Source: CAWHPS01 sp963831235 (lineage in GTDB: Bacteria > Fibrobacterota > OXYB2-FULL-49-7 > JAEUSG01). From it: a stretch of 64,000 nucleotides of DNA. A program made the translations under genes and the position numbers. Shown one piece after another: positions 45,492-55,900 of this stretch (within the stretch, counting starts at the first letter, position 1; every line of letters starts with the position of its first letter). Under the pieces are notes generated by a model. That model did not search any database and was not told the DNA's origin. It saw only the letters and a program-made list of their open reading frames with translations. The stretch is from contig CAWHPS010000057.1 of assembly GCA_963831235.1 (NCBI GenBank), forward strand, positions 99,003 through 163,002, in the 5' to 3' direction.

Positions 45492-45884
45492 ATGGCGGAA
45501 AAAACCTTCAGTGCGATCGGACGACGCAAACGCGCTGTGGCGCGGGTCATTCTTAAAAACGGCAGCGATCCAATCAAGGTCAACGGACGCGATCTCACCG
45601 ACTTTTTCAAGAATGAACGTCTAAGGATTTCCGTGGAAAAGCCACTTAAGGTTACTGAAAAAACGGGTCAGTTCTCCATAACTGCAAATTGTGATGGCGG
45701 TGGTATGACCGGCCAGGCTGAAGCGCTCCAGCTTGGAATAGCGCGCGCGCTTGTTGTATTTGATCCTACCATGCGCGCTCTCTTAAGAAAAGAGGGCCTG
45801 CTTACACGCGATGCCCGCGAGGTTGAGCGCAAAAAGTACGGACGCAGCGGCGCGCGCAAGCGGTTCCAGTTCTCGAAACGTTAA
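45492..45884 (+). CDS. rpsI: 30S ribosomal protein S9
   Basis: 130 residues, GRRKRAVARVILKNGSDPIKVNGRDL at the start, GGGMTGQAEALQLGIARAL in the middle and the invariant C-terminal KRFQFSKR that reaches the ribosomal P site. AAGGAGAA precedes the ATG. Confidence 0.97.
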   Translation: MAEKTFSAIGRRKRAVARVILKNGSDPIKVNGRDLTDFFKNERLRISVEKPLKVTEKTGQFSITANCDGGGMTGQAEALQLGIARALVVFDPTMRALLRKEGLLTRDAREVERKKYGRSGARKRFQFSKR

Positions 45885-45994
45885 TTATTGTTCTTTTTTA
45901 GATAAACAATGTAACTGTCAAGCACACGACAGGCCTAGACCGGTGCCCTGGTTCCGCACATCCGACTAAATAAACGGAAAGAAGCGGCTGCGCC

Positions 45995-46018
45995 GGTTTG
46001 TCGTGGAAGAGACAAACC
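45995..46018 (+). promoter_or_regulatory. rpsB leader hairpin
   Basis: GGTTTGTC (45995-46002) and GACAAACC (46011-46018) form a perfect 8-bp stem immediately before the rpsB ribosome site (AAAGGAAA). S2 leaders are autoregulatory in several phyla; this may be the local version. Confidence 0.4.
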
Positions 46019-46031
46019 AGAAAGGAAAAAA

Positions 46032-46874
46032 ATGGCCGAAATCACACTCAAGGAACTTCTCGAAGCAGGGGCCCATTTCGGGCATCAGACATCCCGCTGG
46101 AATCCCAAGATGCGGCGATTCATTCTCGCCGCAAAGAACGGGATTCATCTTGTCAACCTCAAAGAAACAATCAACTGCGTTGACGCGGCATCCAAGAAAC
46201 TCGCCGAGGTGGTCGAAGGCGGTGGAAGCGTGCTTTTCGTGGGGACAAAGCCACAGGCAAAGGACGTTGTCCGTGAAACAGCCGAAGCTTGTAAACAATT
46301 CTACATCGACAAACGCTGGCTTGGCGGAATGCTTACGAATTTTGTGACCATACAACGTTCCATTAAAAAGGTTGATGACATAGACCGCATGGAAAGTGAT
46401 GGCACATTCAACAGTCTTCCCAAGAAGGAATGCGGCATACTGCGCAAGAAACGCGAAAAGATACTTTCTGTATTGAAGGGTGTCCGCGAAATGCGTGAAC
46501 TGCCTGGCGCAATTGTAATTGTTGACATCATTAAAGAACATATCGCTCACGACGAGGCATACCGCCTTGGAATCCCGGTCATTGCGATTGTCGATACCAA
46601 TACGGATCCTTCAAAGGTTGGTTTCCCAATCCCGGCCAACGACGATTCACTAAAGACCATTTCGATCATATTAAAAGAATTGGGTCGGGTAATCGCGGCA
46701 ACTCCGGTAAAATCAGTTCGCAGAAAGATCATGCCGGGCGAATCAACGGAAGGCATGAAGCGTGTTGTCCGTCGTACGGTAATCCGTAAGATCATCAAGA
46801 AAAAGAGGATTAAAGGAACAGGCGAGATTGTCGCAGATGAAGCAAATGCTGAAGAAGAAAAACAGTTAGACTAA
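46032..46874 (+). CDS. rpsB: 30S ribosomal protein S2
   Basis: 280 residues. S2 signatures LKELLEAGAHFGHQTSRWNPKM, FVGTKPQAKDVV and RWLGGMLTNFVTIQ near 95-108, IVIVDIIKEHIAHDEAYRLGIPVIAIVDTNTDP. A 35-residue basic then acidic tail extends beyond the usual end. First gene of rpsB-tsf-pyrH. Confidence 0.97.
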   Translation: MAEITLKELLEAGAHFGHQTSRWNPKMRRFILAAKNGIHLVNLKETINCVDAASKKLAEVVEGGGSVLFVGTKPQAKDVVRETAEACKQFYIDKRWLGGMLTNFVTIQRSIKKVDDIDRMESDGTFNSLPKKECGILRKKREKILSVLKGVREMRELPGAIVIVDIIKEHIAHDEAYRLGIPVIAIVDTNTDPSKVGFPIPANDDSLKTISIILKELGRVIAATPVKSVRRKIMPGESTEGMKRVVRRTVIRKIIKKKRIKGTGEIVADEANAEEEKQLD

Positions 46875-46898
46875 CGAAAATATCAGGAGAATAAAAAT

Positions 46899-47786
46899 AT
46901 GGCTACCATGGAAGTCAATGCCAATGCTGTAAAAGAATTAAGAGACAAAACCGGCGCCGGAATGATGCAGTGCAAGAAAGCCTTGCAGGAAACTAATGGT
47001 GACCTTGATGCTGCTGTTGATTATCTGCGCAAATTAGGGCAGGTCCAGGCCGGAAAACGCTCCGACCGTATTGCCAAAGAAGGCAAGGTCGCCTGTTTAA
47101 TTGAAGGCAAGAGTGCGGTAATGCTTGAACTCAACAGCGAAACCGACTTTGTCGCCCGCAACGATGATTTCAATGCGCTCCTTGGTAATCTTGTCAAAGC
47201 GGCTATGGCAGCAAAGCCCAAAGATGCGGCATCATTTCTTGAAACATCATCCCAGGTTTTTGGAAACAAGACCATAAAAGACGCGATTACAGAGAAAATT
47301 GCCGTGATCGGCGAAAACCTTTCATTACGCCGTGTTTGCACAATGGAACAAGCCCCTCAGACAAAAATCTTTTCATATATACACATGGGCGGCAAACTCG
47401 GCGTCCTGATGCTCCTCAAAACAGAACCCGAAAGTGCCTTTTCCGACCCAAAAGTACTTGAACTTGGCAAGGATTTATGCCTGCATATCTGCGCTTCAGG
47501 TCCTCTTGCTGTTGATTCAAAAGGCATTCCACAAGCCAAAATTGACAAGGAGCGGGAAATCTACCTTGACATGGCAAAACAGGAAGGCAAACCAGAAAAG
47601 ATCCTGGAGAAAATAGTCCAGGGTAAAGTCGATAAATATTTCAAAGACAACTGCCTTGTAAACCAGCTTTTTGTAAAGGACCAGGAAAAGACCGTTCAGC
47701 AGTACATTGACGAAGTCGCTAAAGCGGCCAATGTAAAGGTTTCGGTTGATTCTTTTGTCCGGTACCAGCTTGGCGTGGAAGACTAA
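46899..47786 (+). CDS. tsf: Elongation factor Ts
   Basis: 295 residues. It exchanges GDP on EF-Tu. UBA-like start with VKELRDKTGAGMMQCKKAL, then LELNSETDFVARNDDF and a coiled-coil part near the end (YIHMGGKLGVLMLL). Ribosome site AGGAG at -11. Order rpsB-tsf-pyrH is conserved. Confidence 0.96.
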   Translation: MATMEVNANAVKELRDKTGAGMMQCKKALQETNGDLDAAVDYLRKLGQVQAGKRSDRIAKEGKVACLIEGKSAVMLELNSETDFVARNDDFNALLGNLVKAAMAAKPKDAASFLETSSQVFGNKTIKDAITEKIAVIGENLSLRRVCTMEQAPQTKIFSYIHMGGKLGVLMLLKTEPESAFSDPKVLELGKDLCLHICASGPLAVDSKGIPQAKIDKEREIYLDMAKQEGKPEKILEKIVQGKVDKYFKDNCLVNQLFVKDQEKTVQQYIDEVAKAANVKVSVDSFVRYQLGVED

Positions 47787-47798
47787 TCCCAAAGTTAA

Positions 47799-48515
47799 AT
47801 GGCGTTAAAATTCAAGCGCATACTCCTTAAGCTTTCAGGCGAGGCCCTTATGGGGTCAAAGAGCTTTGGGCTTGATCCTTCCATGCTTGAGCACATTTCC
47901 GATGAAATCGTTGAAATAAAAAAACTCGGGTGCGAGATCGGCATTGTAATAGGCGGCGGAAACATTTTTCGCGGGCTCAAGATGAGTGAAACAACAGGAG
48001 TTGATAGGGTTACAGCTGATCACATGGGCATGCTTGCGACCATCATGAATTCTCTTGCCCTGCAGGACTGTTTGGAAAAACGGGGCATCTTCACTCGTGT
48101 ATTAAGCGCAATCCGGATGGAACAGATTGCGGAATCCTTTATTCGCCGCAGGGCCATCCGCCATTTGGAAAAAGGGCGCGTCATCATCCTTGCCGCAGGC
48201 ACGGGCAATCCATATTTTACAACCGATACCGCGGGTGTGCTTAGAGCCGTCGAGATCAGAGCTGATGCGGTTTTCAAGGCTACCAAGGTTGACGGGGTTT
48301 ACGACAGCGATCCTGTTAAAAACAGTAATGCAAAAAAGTTCGATGTTATTTCATACGATGAAGTTTTATCCAGACACCTCAAGGTAATGGATGCCACAGC
48401 AATCACGCTCTGCGCTGAAAACAAACTGCCGATTTTTGTATTCAATCTTTTCACCTCTGGTAATCTGATAAAAGCCGTTTCCGGGGAAAATGTGGGAACA
48501 TTGATCCGAGAATAA
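47799..48515 (+). CDS. pyrH: UMP kinase
   Basis: 238-residue hexameric UMP kinase of the amino-acid kinase fold: LLKLSGEALMG at 8-18, IGIVIGGGNIFRG near 49-61, GVDRVTADHMGMLATIMNSLALQD near 67-90, FTTDTAGVLRAVEI near 142-155, TKVDGVYDSDP near 162-172. frr usually follows pyrH, but here a different block begins 130 nt later. Confidence 0.96.
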   Translation: MALKFKRILLKLSGEALMGSKSFGLDPSMLEHISDEIVEIKKLGCEIGIVIGGGNIFRGLKMSETTGVDRVTADHMGMLATIMNSLALQDCLEKRGIFTRVLSAIRMEQIAESFIRRRAIRHLEKGRVIILAAGTGNPYFTTDTAGVLRAVEIRADAVFKATKVDGVYDSDPVKNSNAKKFDVISYDEVLSRHLKVMDATAITLCAENKLPIFVFNLFTSGNLIKAVSGENVGTLIRE

Positions 48516-48645
48516 GCATGGAATACTCGGATTCTCTGTTAGAAAGTTGGACGCCATTGGGGGTTCAGCCATATCGCCAGAGACCGTTGGCTGCAATAGT
48601 CCGGGGACAAGCAAAGAGGAATCAAAACAGGCTCATCGGTAATCT

Positions 48646-51522
48646 ATGTCAACACCTTATCATGCCCGTTATTTTGCCCATGAACTGACCCGTGTTGGAG
48701 GGGAAGGGATTGATCGTCTTTCCCGCTCCTTATTCGATGCTTGCGTTGACCTGAACCCCCATCAAATTGAAGCTGCACTCTTTGCCATCCGCTCCCCTGT
48801 TGCAAAGGGAGTACTGCTCGCAGACGAGGTTGGCCTCGGCAAGACCATCGAAGCCGCTTTGGTCATTTGCCAGAACTGGGCTGAGCAACGGCGGCGCTTG
48901 CTCATTGTATGCCCCGCTTCTATCCGTAAGCAATGGGCTCTGGAACTGGAAGAAAAGTTCCATATCCCGTCCTTTATTTTGGATTCAAAAACCTATACGG
49001 AAGTTCAAGCTGGAGGCAACCCCACCCCATTTGACACCGGCAAGGTCGTCATTTGTTCCTTGCATTTTGCCAGCAGCCGGGCCAATGAAATCCGGTCTAT
49101 CGCATGGGACCTTGTTGTGATTGATGAAGCACATAAACTCCGCGGAGCATATCGGCAAAGCAATCGGATGGGACAAAATATCCGATGGGCGCTGGAAGAA
49201 CGCAGGAAAATACTTCTTACCGCCACACCTCTTCAGAATTCCCTGACAGAACTTTATGGGTTAGCCACCCTTATTGATGAGCGCATTTTCGGCGACCTGC
49301 CTTCATTCCGGACACAATACATGAATGTCGGTGGTGACCTTGAAGCCTTGCGTGAAAGGCTCAAAGGATTCTGCAAACGCACTCTGCGAAGCCAGGTGTT
49401 GGAATATATCCAATACACGGAACGTCGGCTCATCACCCGGCCTTTTCAACCCACGGAACAGGAACAAAAACTTTATGAGGCTGTTTCTGGTTTCCTTCAA
49501 AGACCTGATACTTATGCGCTGCCAACCCAGCAACGGCACCTGACGGTTCTCATTGTCCGTAAACTCCTGGCGTCCTCCTCACAAGCCGTTGCCGGGACAC
49601 TGGAGGTCATGCGGGACCGTCTGGTCACGCTTCGGGATACGGCCAAGGACGAAGCAAATTTGGCGGAACGGATAATTGAAAATGAAGAAATCGAAGATGA
49701 ACTCCTGGATGAGCTTTTGGATGCTGAACCGGAGTACGAGTCCGACCAACAGCCCGAAACAGTACCCGGCAATAAAATAGACAGAAAAAAGTTGAATGAT
49801 GAGATTGATGAACTGAACCGCTATATTCAATGGGCGCGTAGCATTGGTGTAGACACTAAGACCCGCTCACTTCTGAAGGCTCTGGAGATAGGCTTCTCAC
49901 AGATGAAGGAAATCGGCGGTGACCAGAAGGCGGTGGTTTTTACGGAATCCAGGCGTACCCAGCGTTTCGTAGTTGATTTTCTGGAAGCTAACGGCTATGC
50001 GGGAAAAGTGGCGACCTTTAATGGAACCAACAAGGAACCGGCCACCACTGTCATTTATGAAAAATGGCTTGCTGTAAATAAAGACACGGGGCGGCTGTCC
50101 GGTTCACGTTCTATTGATGTCCGAACCGCCATTATCGAATACTTCCGCGATACCGCAAATATACTTGTGGCCACAGAAGCTGCGGCGGAAGGCATCAATC
50201 TTCAGTTTTGTTCCCTGGTCGTTAACTTCGACCTCCCCTGGAACCCCCAACGGATTGAACAGCGTATCGGTCGTTGCCACCGTTACGGGCAAAAACATGA
50301 TGTTGTGGTCATAAATTTCCTGAATGAGCGCAACGAGGCGGACCGTCGTGTTTACGAACTCCTGACCGATAAGTTCAGCTTGTTTAATGGCGTATTCGGT
50401 GCATCCGATGATGTTTTAGGAAGTATCGAGTCCGGTGTGGACTTTGAACGGCGGGTACTCGACATTTACCAGCAATGCCGTTCTTCCGAAGAAATCGCTG
50501 CCGCCTTTTTAGCCCTTCAGAAAGAACTCGACGAATCCATCGCCGCACGCATCCGCGACACGCGCAGAATTTTACTGGAGCATTTTGACGAGGATGTTCA
50601 TTCACGCCTTAAAGTCAACTTAACGGGAACCCGTGAACAGCTAGACCGTGTGGGAAGGATATACTGGGTGTTAACTCGTTTCATTCTTAATGGGAAAGCG
50701 GATTTCAATGACTCCGAACTTTCATTTTTTCTGAATAATTCACCAATACCAGAGGCGCGTCCGGGCACCTATCACCTGATATCCAAGGACCGGACTAATG
50801 TTCCAGGTGAATTCTTATATCGTCTGTCCCATCCGCTTGGAGAATTTGTCACGCGAACAGGAAAAGACCTGGATACTCCATCGGCAACCGTAACCTTCAA
50901 TATTTCCAAACACCCTGCCAAGATATCCGTTATTGAAGACATTAAGGGAAAATCAGGCTGGCTCGTTTTGCAGCGTCTTGCCATCGATTCCTTTGAGCAA
51001 GAAGAATTTCTTTTATTTTCCGCCTTCGATGATGGGGGTCGCGCTATTGACCAGGAGACCTGCGAAAAGTTATTCAATTGCATTGGCCTCGCAGGAAATA
51101 AATTGTCTGTACCTGCTGATGCTGAAACCCGCTTATCCGCAGAAGGTGAACGTCACATCAAAGCCACCATCAACAAGTCCCTTGAGCGGAATAGCCATCA
51201 TTTCAGTGAGGCACGCGAACAACTGGAGAAATGGGCTGAAGACATGATATTGGCTGCCGAACGGGAACTCCATGACACCAAAGAACAGATTAAAGCCCAG
51301 AACCGTGCCTGCCGTCAAGCTGCCACGGTGCAGGAACAACATGTCATCCAGGAGAAAATACGGGATTTGGAATCAAAGAAGCGTAGGTTGCGCCAGCAAA
51401 TATTCAATGTGGAAGATGAAATCACAGCCAAGCGAAATACTCTGATAGATGCACTGGAGAAGCGCCTCCAACAGCGGACTTCTTCAGAACGGCTTTTCAC
51501 CATCCGCTGGACCATTGAATAA
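48646..51522 (+). CDS. SNF2/RapA-like helicase of the restriction-like cassette
   Basis: A 958-residue SF2 motor: Walker A LADEVGLGKTIEAA at 58-71, DEAH (VVIDEAHKLR) near 155, LLTATPLQNSLTEL near 190, and a C-lobe with VATEAAAEGINLQF and RIEQRIGRCHRYGQ near 505-550. An acidic linker (EEIEDELLDELLDAEPEYE) splits the two lobes. The last 130 residues are a long coiled coil. It is unlike the SNF2 gene at 3654 outside the motifs. Start ATG 48646 has little ribosome site. It should translocate on DNA, perhaps as an added motor for the type III-like genes that follow 9 nt later. Confidence 0.88.
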   Translation: MSTPYHARYFAHELTRVGGEGIDRLSRSLFDACVDLNPHQIEAALFAIRSPVAKGVLLADEVGLGKTIEAALVICQNWAEQRRRLLIVCPASIRKQWALELEEKFHIPSFILDSKTYTEVQAGGNPTPFDTGKVVICSLHFASSRANEIRSIAWDLVVIDEAHKLRGAYRQSNRMGQNIRWALEERRKILLTATPLQNSLTELYGLATLIDERIFGDLPSFRTQYMNVGGDLEALRERLKGFCKRTLRSQVLEYIQYTERRLITRPFQPTEQEQKLYEAVSGFLQRPDTYALPTQQRHLTVLIVRKLLASSSQAVAGTLEVMRDRLVTLRDTAKDEANLAERIIENEEIEDELLDELLDAEPEYESDQQPETVPGNKIDRKKLNDEIDELNRYIQWARSIGVDTKTRSLLKALEIGFSQMKEIGGDQKAVVFTESRRTQRFVVDFLEANGYAGKVATFNGTNKEPATTVIYEKWLAVNKDTGRLSGSRSIDVRTAIIEYFRDTANILVATEAAAEGINLQFCSLVVNFDLPWNPQRIEQRIGRCHRYGQKHDVVVINFLNERNEADRRVYELLTDKFSLFNGVFGASDDVLGSIESGVDFERRVLDIYQQCRSSEEIAAAFLALQKELDESIAARIRDTRRILLEHFDEDVHSRLKVNLTGTREQLDRVGRIYWVLTRFILNGKADFNDSELSFFLNNSPIPEARPGTYHLISKDRTNVPGEFLYRLSHPLGEFVTRTGKDLDTPSATVTFNISKHPAKISVIEDIKGKSGWLVLQRLAIDSFEQEEFLLFSAFDDGGRAIDQETCEKLFNCIGLAGNKLSVPADAETRLSAEGERHIKATINKSLERNSHHFSEAREQLEKWAEDMILAAERELHDTKEQIKAQNRACRQAATVQEQHVIQEKIRDLESKKRRLRQQIFNVEDEITAKRNTLIDALEKRLQQRTSSERLFTIRWTIE

Positions 51523-51531
51523 GGATTAACC

Positions 51532-52947
51532 ATGACATCATCGGACCTTAATAAATTAATCTCAATGGGCGAAGGCCAAACCTTGGAATTCAAACGGGCT
51601 ATGTCCGAGGATTTCGGCCGTGACATTGCAGCTTTTGCCAACACTACCGGTGGAACGCTCCTCGTGGGCGTCGATGATTCCGGTCAGATTACCGGTGTCT
51701 CTTCCCTCAATCGTGCCAAAGCGCAGTTGCATGACGCAGCCAAGAATCTGGATCCAGCCTTGCGTGTCACGGTCGAGAGTGTAGGCAACGTCCTGGTAGT
51801 CAATGTGCCCCAAAGCACGGATCGCCCCCATGCTGCAGGCGGGCGGTTTTACTTGAGAGAAGGCGCCTCATGCCAGCAGATGCGGCGCGCCCAGGTTCGT
51901 GAATACTTTTTCCGGGAAGGGTTGCTATTCTTCGATTCCATGAAGAACGCCTCTTTTAACCTTCGCAAAGACCTGACCGCCGCCCGTTACCAAGCCTTCG
52001 CCAAGGCGGCTGATTTACCCGCTGCTGTTCCCATGAAGCAGGCCCTTGCCAACCTAAAACTGACCGTCGACAACGGCATGACCAATGCGGGCGCCCTTTT
52101 ATTGGGCGAAAAGGGTTCCCGTTTCCTGATAAGCTCGACCATCTCCTGCGCGGTTTTCCAGGGTACGGACAAAGTTAAGATACTGGACCACAAGGTCTAT
52201 GATGACGACCTGAAAACCAACTATGATAATGCGCTGCTTTATTTCCATGCGCACCTGAACACAGAATACATTATCACATCAGTCCGCGAAAACAAACTGG
52301 AACTTCCTGAGGAGGCTCTTCGTGAAGCACTGGTCAATGCCATCGCCCACCGTGACTACCGCAGCGGTGCGGACATCCAGATTTACATCTTCCAGGACCG
52401 GGTCGAAATCGTCAATCCCGGCGGCTTGGTCAGCGGGTTGGATTACCGTGAACTTGGCAAATCTTCCATGCCGCGCAACCCCCTCCTTTTCGGACTACTT
52501 TATCGAATGGATATGGTGGAGCATGTGGGTTCGGGTTTAAATAGAATCCGCACGGCCATGAAAGCGGAAAGTCACCCAGCTCCAAAAATAGAAGCCAATG
52601 CCAACTGGTTTTCCATATCCTTTCAACGCGCACGGAATGATTCCATGGAAAAGGGAACTGTGGAGAAAACTGTGGAGAAAACTGTGGAGAAAACTGTGGA
52701 GAAAACTGTGGAGAAAACTAGGGAGAAAACTAGGGAGAAAACTAGGGAGAAAACTAGGGAGAAAGTTCTGATGTTGGCTCAGACCAATCCGTCAATCACA
52801 ACCGAGGAAATGGCTGAAAGGCTTGGTCTTTCCAGAAGGGGTATTGAATGGCAGATACGGGAAGCACGTAAAATGGGACTTCTGAATCGTAGCGGCCCGG
52901 ACAAAGGCGGCCATTGGGAAGTGATTGACAAACACGTAGCACTTTAA
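51532..52947 (+). CDS. AlbA_2/HATPase/winged-helix regulator of the cassette
   Basis: 471 residues. AlbA_2 domain 1-125 (EGQTLEFKRAMSEDFGRDIAAFANTTG), a middle ATPase-like region (LPEEALREALVNAIAHRDYR near 255, MPRNPLLFGLLYRMDMVEHVGSGLNRI near 315), the nine-unit TVEK/TREK repeat linker at 376-411, and a C-terminal helix-turn-helix (TTEEMAERLGLSRRGIEWQIREARK). Same architecture as the frameshifted gene at 1574. Likely DNA-binding regulator of the cassette; whether it binds tRNA or cleaves RNA, as some Schlafen relatives do, is unknown. Confidence 0.85.
   Translation: MTSSDLNKLISMGEGQTLEFKRAMSEDFGRDIAAFANTTGGTLLVGVDDSGQITGVSSLNRAKAQLHDAAKNLDPALRVTVESVGNVLVVNVPQSTDRPHAAGGRFYLREGASCQQMRRAQVREYFFREGLLFFDSMKNASFNLRKDLTAARYQAFAKAADLPAAVPMKQALANLKLTVDNGMTNAGALLLGEKGSRFLISSTISCAVFQGTDKVKILDHKVYDDDLKTNYDNALLYFHAHLNTEYIITSVRENKLELPEEALREALVNAIAHRDYRSGADIQIYIFQDRVEIVNPGGLVSGLDYRELGKSSMPRNPLLFGLLYRMDMVEHVGSGLNRIRTAMKAESHPAPKIEANANWFSISFQRARNDSMEKGTVEKTVEKTVEKTVEKTVEKTREKTREKTREKTREKVLMLAQTNPSITTEEMAERLGLSRRGIEWQIREARKMGLLNRSGPDKGGHWEVIDKHVAL
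52657..52764 (+). repeat. Nine 12-bp tandem repeats (TVEK x5, TREK x4)
   Basis: Five ACTGTGGAGAAA units followed by four ACTAGGGAGAAA units, all in frame. They encode an alternating charged linker. The two unit types differ at two bases, and their block order points to two rounds of expansion. Confidence 0.95.
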
Positions 52948-52957
52948 GGAGATGTCC

Positions 52958-55900
52958 ATGACCCCCATAGAAAAATTAAAATCCAAACTTGCCGAACTTT
53001 TCCAACTCGACCAGGCTGACTTGGATTTCGGAATTTACCGAATAATGAACGCCAAGCGGGATGAAATTACCCGCTTCCTGGACAAGGATCTGTTGCCTCA
53101 GGTTGAAGAGGCGTTCAAACAGTACAAATCGTCTGACAAGGCCGATATCCGGAAGGAATTGGACAAGGTCATAGAAGGAATTAAAGCTGCGGGCATGGAC
53201 CCGGATGCATCACCCAAGGTCAAAGATCTTCAACGCAGGCTCTCGGAAGATGCCGTGGATATCGTTGAACTCCAGAATGAAGTTTTCTCCCACCTTTACA
53301 GTTTCTTTTCCCGCTATTACGACGAGGGCGACTTCATTTCCCTCCGCCGTTACAAGGAAGGCGTTTATGCAATACCGTATGAAGGCGAAGAGGTCAAGCT
53401 GCATTGGGCCAACCACGATCAGTATTACATTAAAACGACCGAGAACTTCCGCGATTATGTGTTTCGTCTCATTGACGGACGGCGTGTTCACTTCAAGATT
53501 GTCGAGGCTGATACAGAGAAGGACAACATCAAGGCCGCCAGCGGGAATGACCGCCGATTCATTCTTATAGAGGATAAGCCTGTGGCAGAGGAAAGCGGGG
53601 AATTGGTCATACGGTTCGAATACCGCGCTGACGCCGATAAACGCAAGCAGGATGATTTGAATGCCGAAGCTGTTAAATCAATTATGGGTGTAAAGGGGAT
53701 TTTAACATGGCAAAAAGCGTTCGAGGAGAAGTGGCGGCGTGCAAATGGAGAATTGAGTGATAAAACCATTCTCGGAAAGCACCTTGATGATTATACCAAA
53801 CGTAATACATTTGATTATTTCATCCACAAACACCTTGGCAGATTCCTGCGTCAGGAGCTTGATTTTTATATCAAGAACGAGGTGATGCATCTGGATGATG
53901 TGGAGGATGAATCAGCGCCGCGTGTGGAACAATATCTATCAAAAATCCGGGTCATCCGGAAAATTGCGCACAAGGTCATCGATTTCCTGGGTCAGCTTGA
54001 GGACTTCCAGAAGCGGCTGTGGCTTAAAAAGAAGTTCGTGATTGAGACCAACTACTGCATCACCCTTGACCGGGTGCCGGAGGAGTTGTATCCGGAGATT
54101 GCCAAGAATGATGCCCAGCGTGAGGAATGGGTACGGTTATTCAGCATTGATGAAATCAAAGCGGATCTGACCGGGCAGGTTGCGTATTCAAAATCTCTTT
54201 CGCTTAAATTCCTGAAAGCAAGTCCCTATCTTGTTCTGGATACCAGATTTTTTAAACAAAAGTTTAAGGACACGCTTTTGGCGGCAATAGGGGATGTGGA
54301 TCAAAATATAAACGGCATACTAATCAACGGAGATAATTTCCATGCCTTAAGCCTTATGGAATCGGGGTACCGTGATCGAGTCAGCTGTATTTACGTCGAC
54401 CCTCCTTACAATACTGGTTCAGATGGTTTTCCTTATAAAGATTCATACCAGCATTCCAGTTGGCTTGCCAGCATAGCAGATAGAATGCGGCTTGCACGCC
54501 TTCTACTTGCGAATTCGAAACCTCTTTTTATGAGTATCGATGACAATGAAATGCATAATGCCATTCACGCTCTTGAGGTTACATGGGGCGGGAACTTCCT
54601 TGCAACTTTGGCCAGACGGACTAAAAGTGGCGGGGGGAGCGCGGCGAATTATTTCGCTGTAGAGCATGATTACGTTATTGCATGGGCACGGTCAAAGGAT
54701 GAAATGGAACCTTTATTTGTTCCTCACGACCCAGAATATGCAAAGCGATATGCCGAAAAGGATGATAACGGCAGGTATTTTTGGGATACCATGGAACGAT
54801 CTTCAACGGCAACGACACCGTATAAAATTAAAGCACCTGATGGCACGCTTTTGGAGGGACGGTGGTTTCGAAGTGAAGAAAGATTCAAAGAAGATTTAAA
54901 AAATGGCGAAGTCCGGCTTCTTAAGAAGGATGACGGCACTTGGTCCGTTCAGTTCAAACAACGAATGGGTGACGGGCGAAAGATTCGGTCTCTTCTCTAT
55001 GAAAATGAATATAAATCATCACAATCAGAACTTGACGTACTTGGGCTATTTAATTTCCCGCACCCTAAGCCAGTTCGACTGCTCCGTGAATTACTTCAAT
55101 CCATTTCAGGGCAACCGATCATTCTCGACTTCTTCGCCGGTTCTGGAACCACGGGTCACGCAATCATCAATTTGAACCGCGTTGATCGTAGGAGTCGCCG
55201 TTATATCCTCGTGGAAATGGGCAGTTACTTTGACACTACCTTGACACCTCGTATTATGAAGGTCATCTATTCGAAGGAATGGAAGGATGGTAAACCGGTA
55301 GATCGTCACAGTGGTGTAAGCCATATGTTCAAATACCTCCGTCTGGAATCCTATGAGGACGCGCTGACAAACCTATGCCTCAATCGGACAGAGTCCCAAC
55401 AAAAACTTCTGAATAAATCAGATTCCTTCCGCGAATCATACATGCTCAAATACATGCTCGATGTGGAAACCAAAGACAGTCCGTCACTTCTTAACATCGA
55501 CCGTTTCGACGACCCATTCTCATATCAGCTCTTGGTGGGCACCGGCTCAGTTGGCGAAACCAAACCCGTCAATGTGGACCTGGTCGAGACCTTCAACTGG
55601 CTCTTGGGCCTGAAGGTCAAACACCTGAACGCCTTTGACGACTTCACTGTGGTCGAAGGCATAAACCCCAAAGGCGAGAAAGTACTTGTCATTTGGCGGA
55701 AAGTCCGTGACATCACGGAAAAAGATTCCAAGAAAATCGAAAAACAGCGCGAGAAAGCCAATGAAGCATTGGAGACCTTTTTCAAAAAGCAGCAATACAA
55801 CACCATGGATATGGAATATGACATTGTTTACGTTAATGGCGACAACAACCTGATGAATGTTCCTGTAACCCCCGAAGGAGAAGGCCGCGAACCGCGATAT

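Noticed and set aside
52657..52764. CRISPR-like array
   Set aside because: Units are 12 bp, contiguous without spacers and in frame within a gene.
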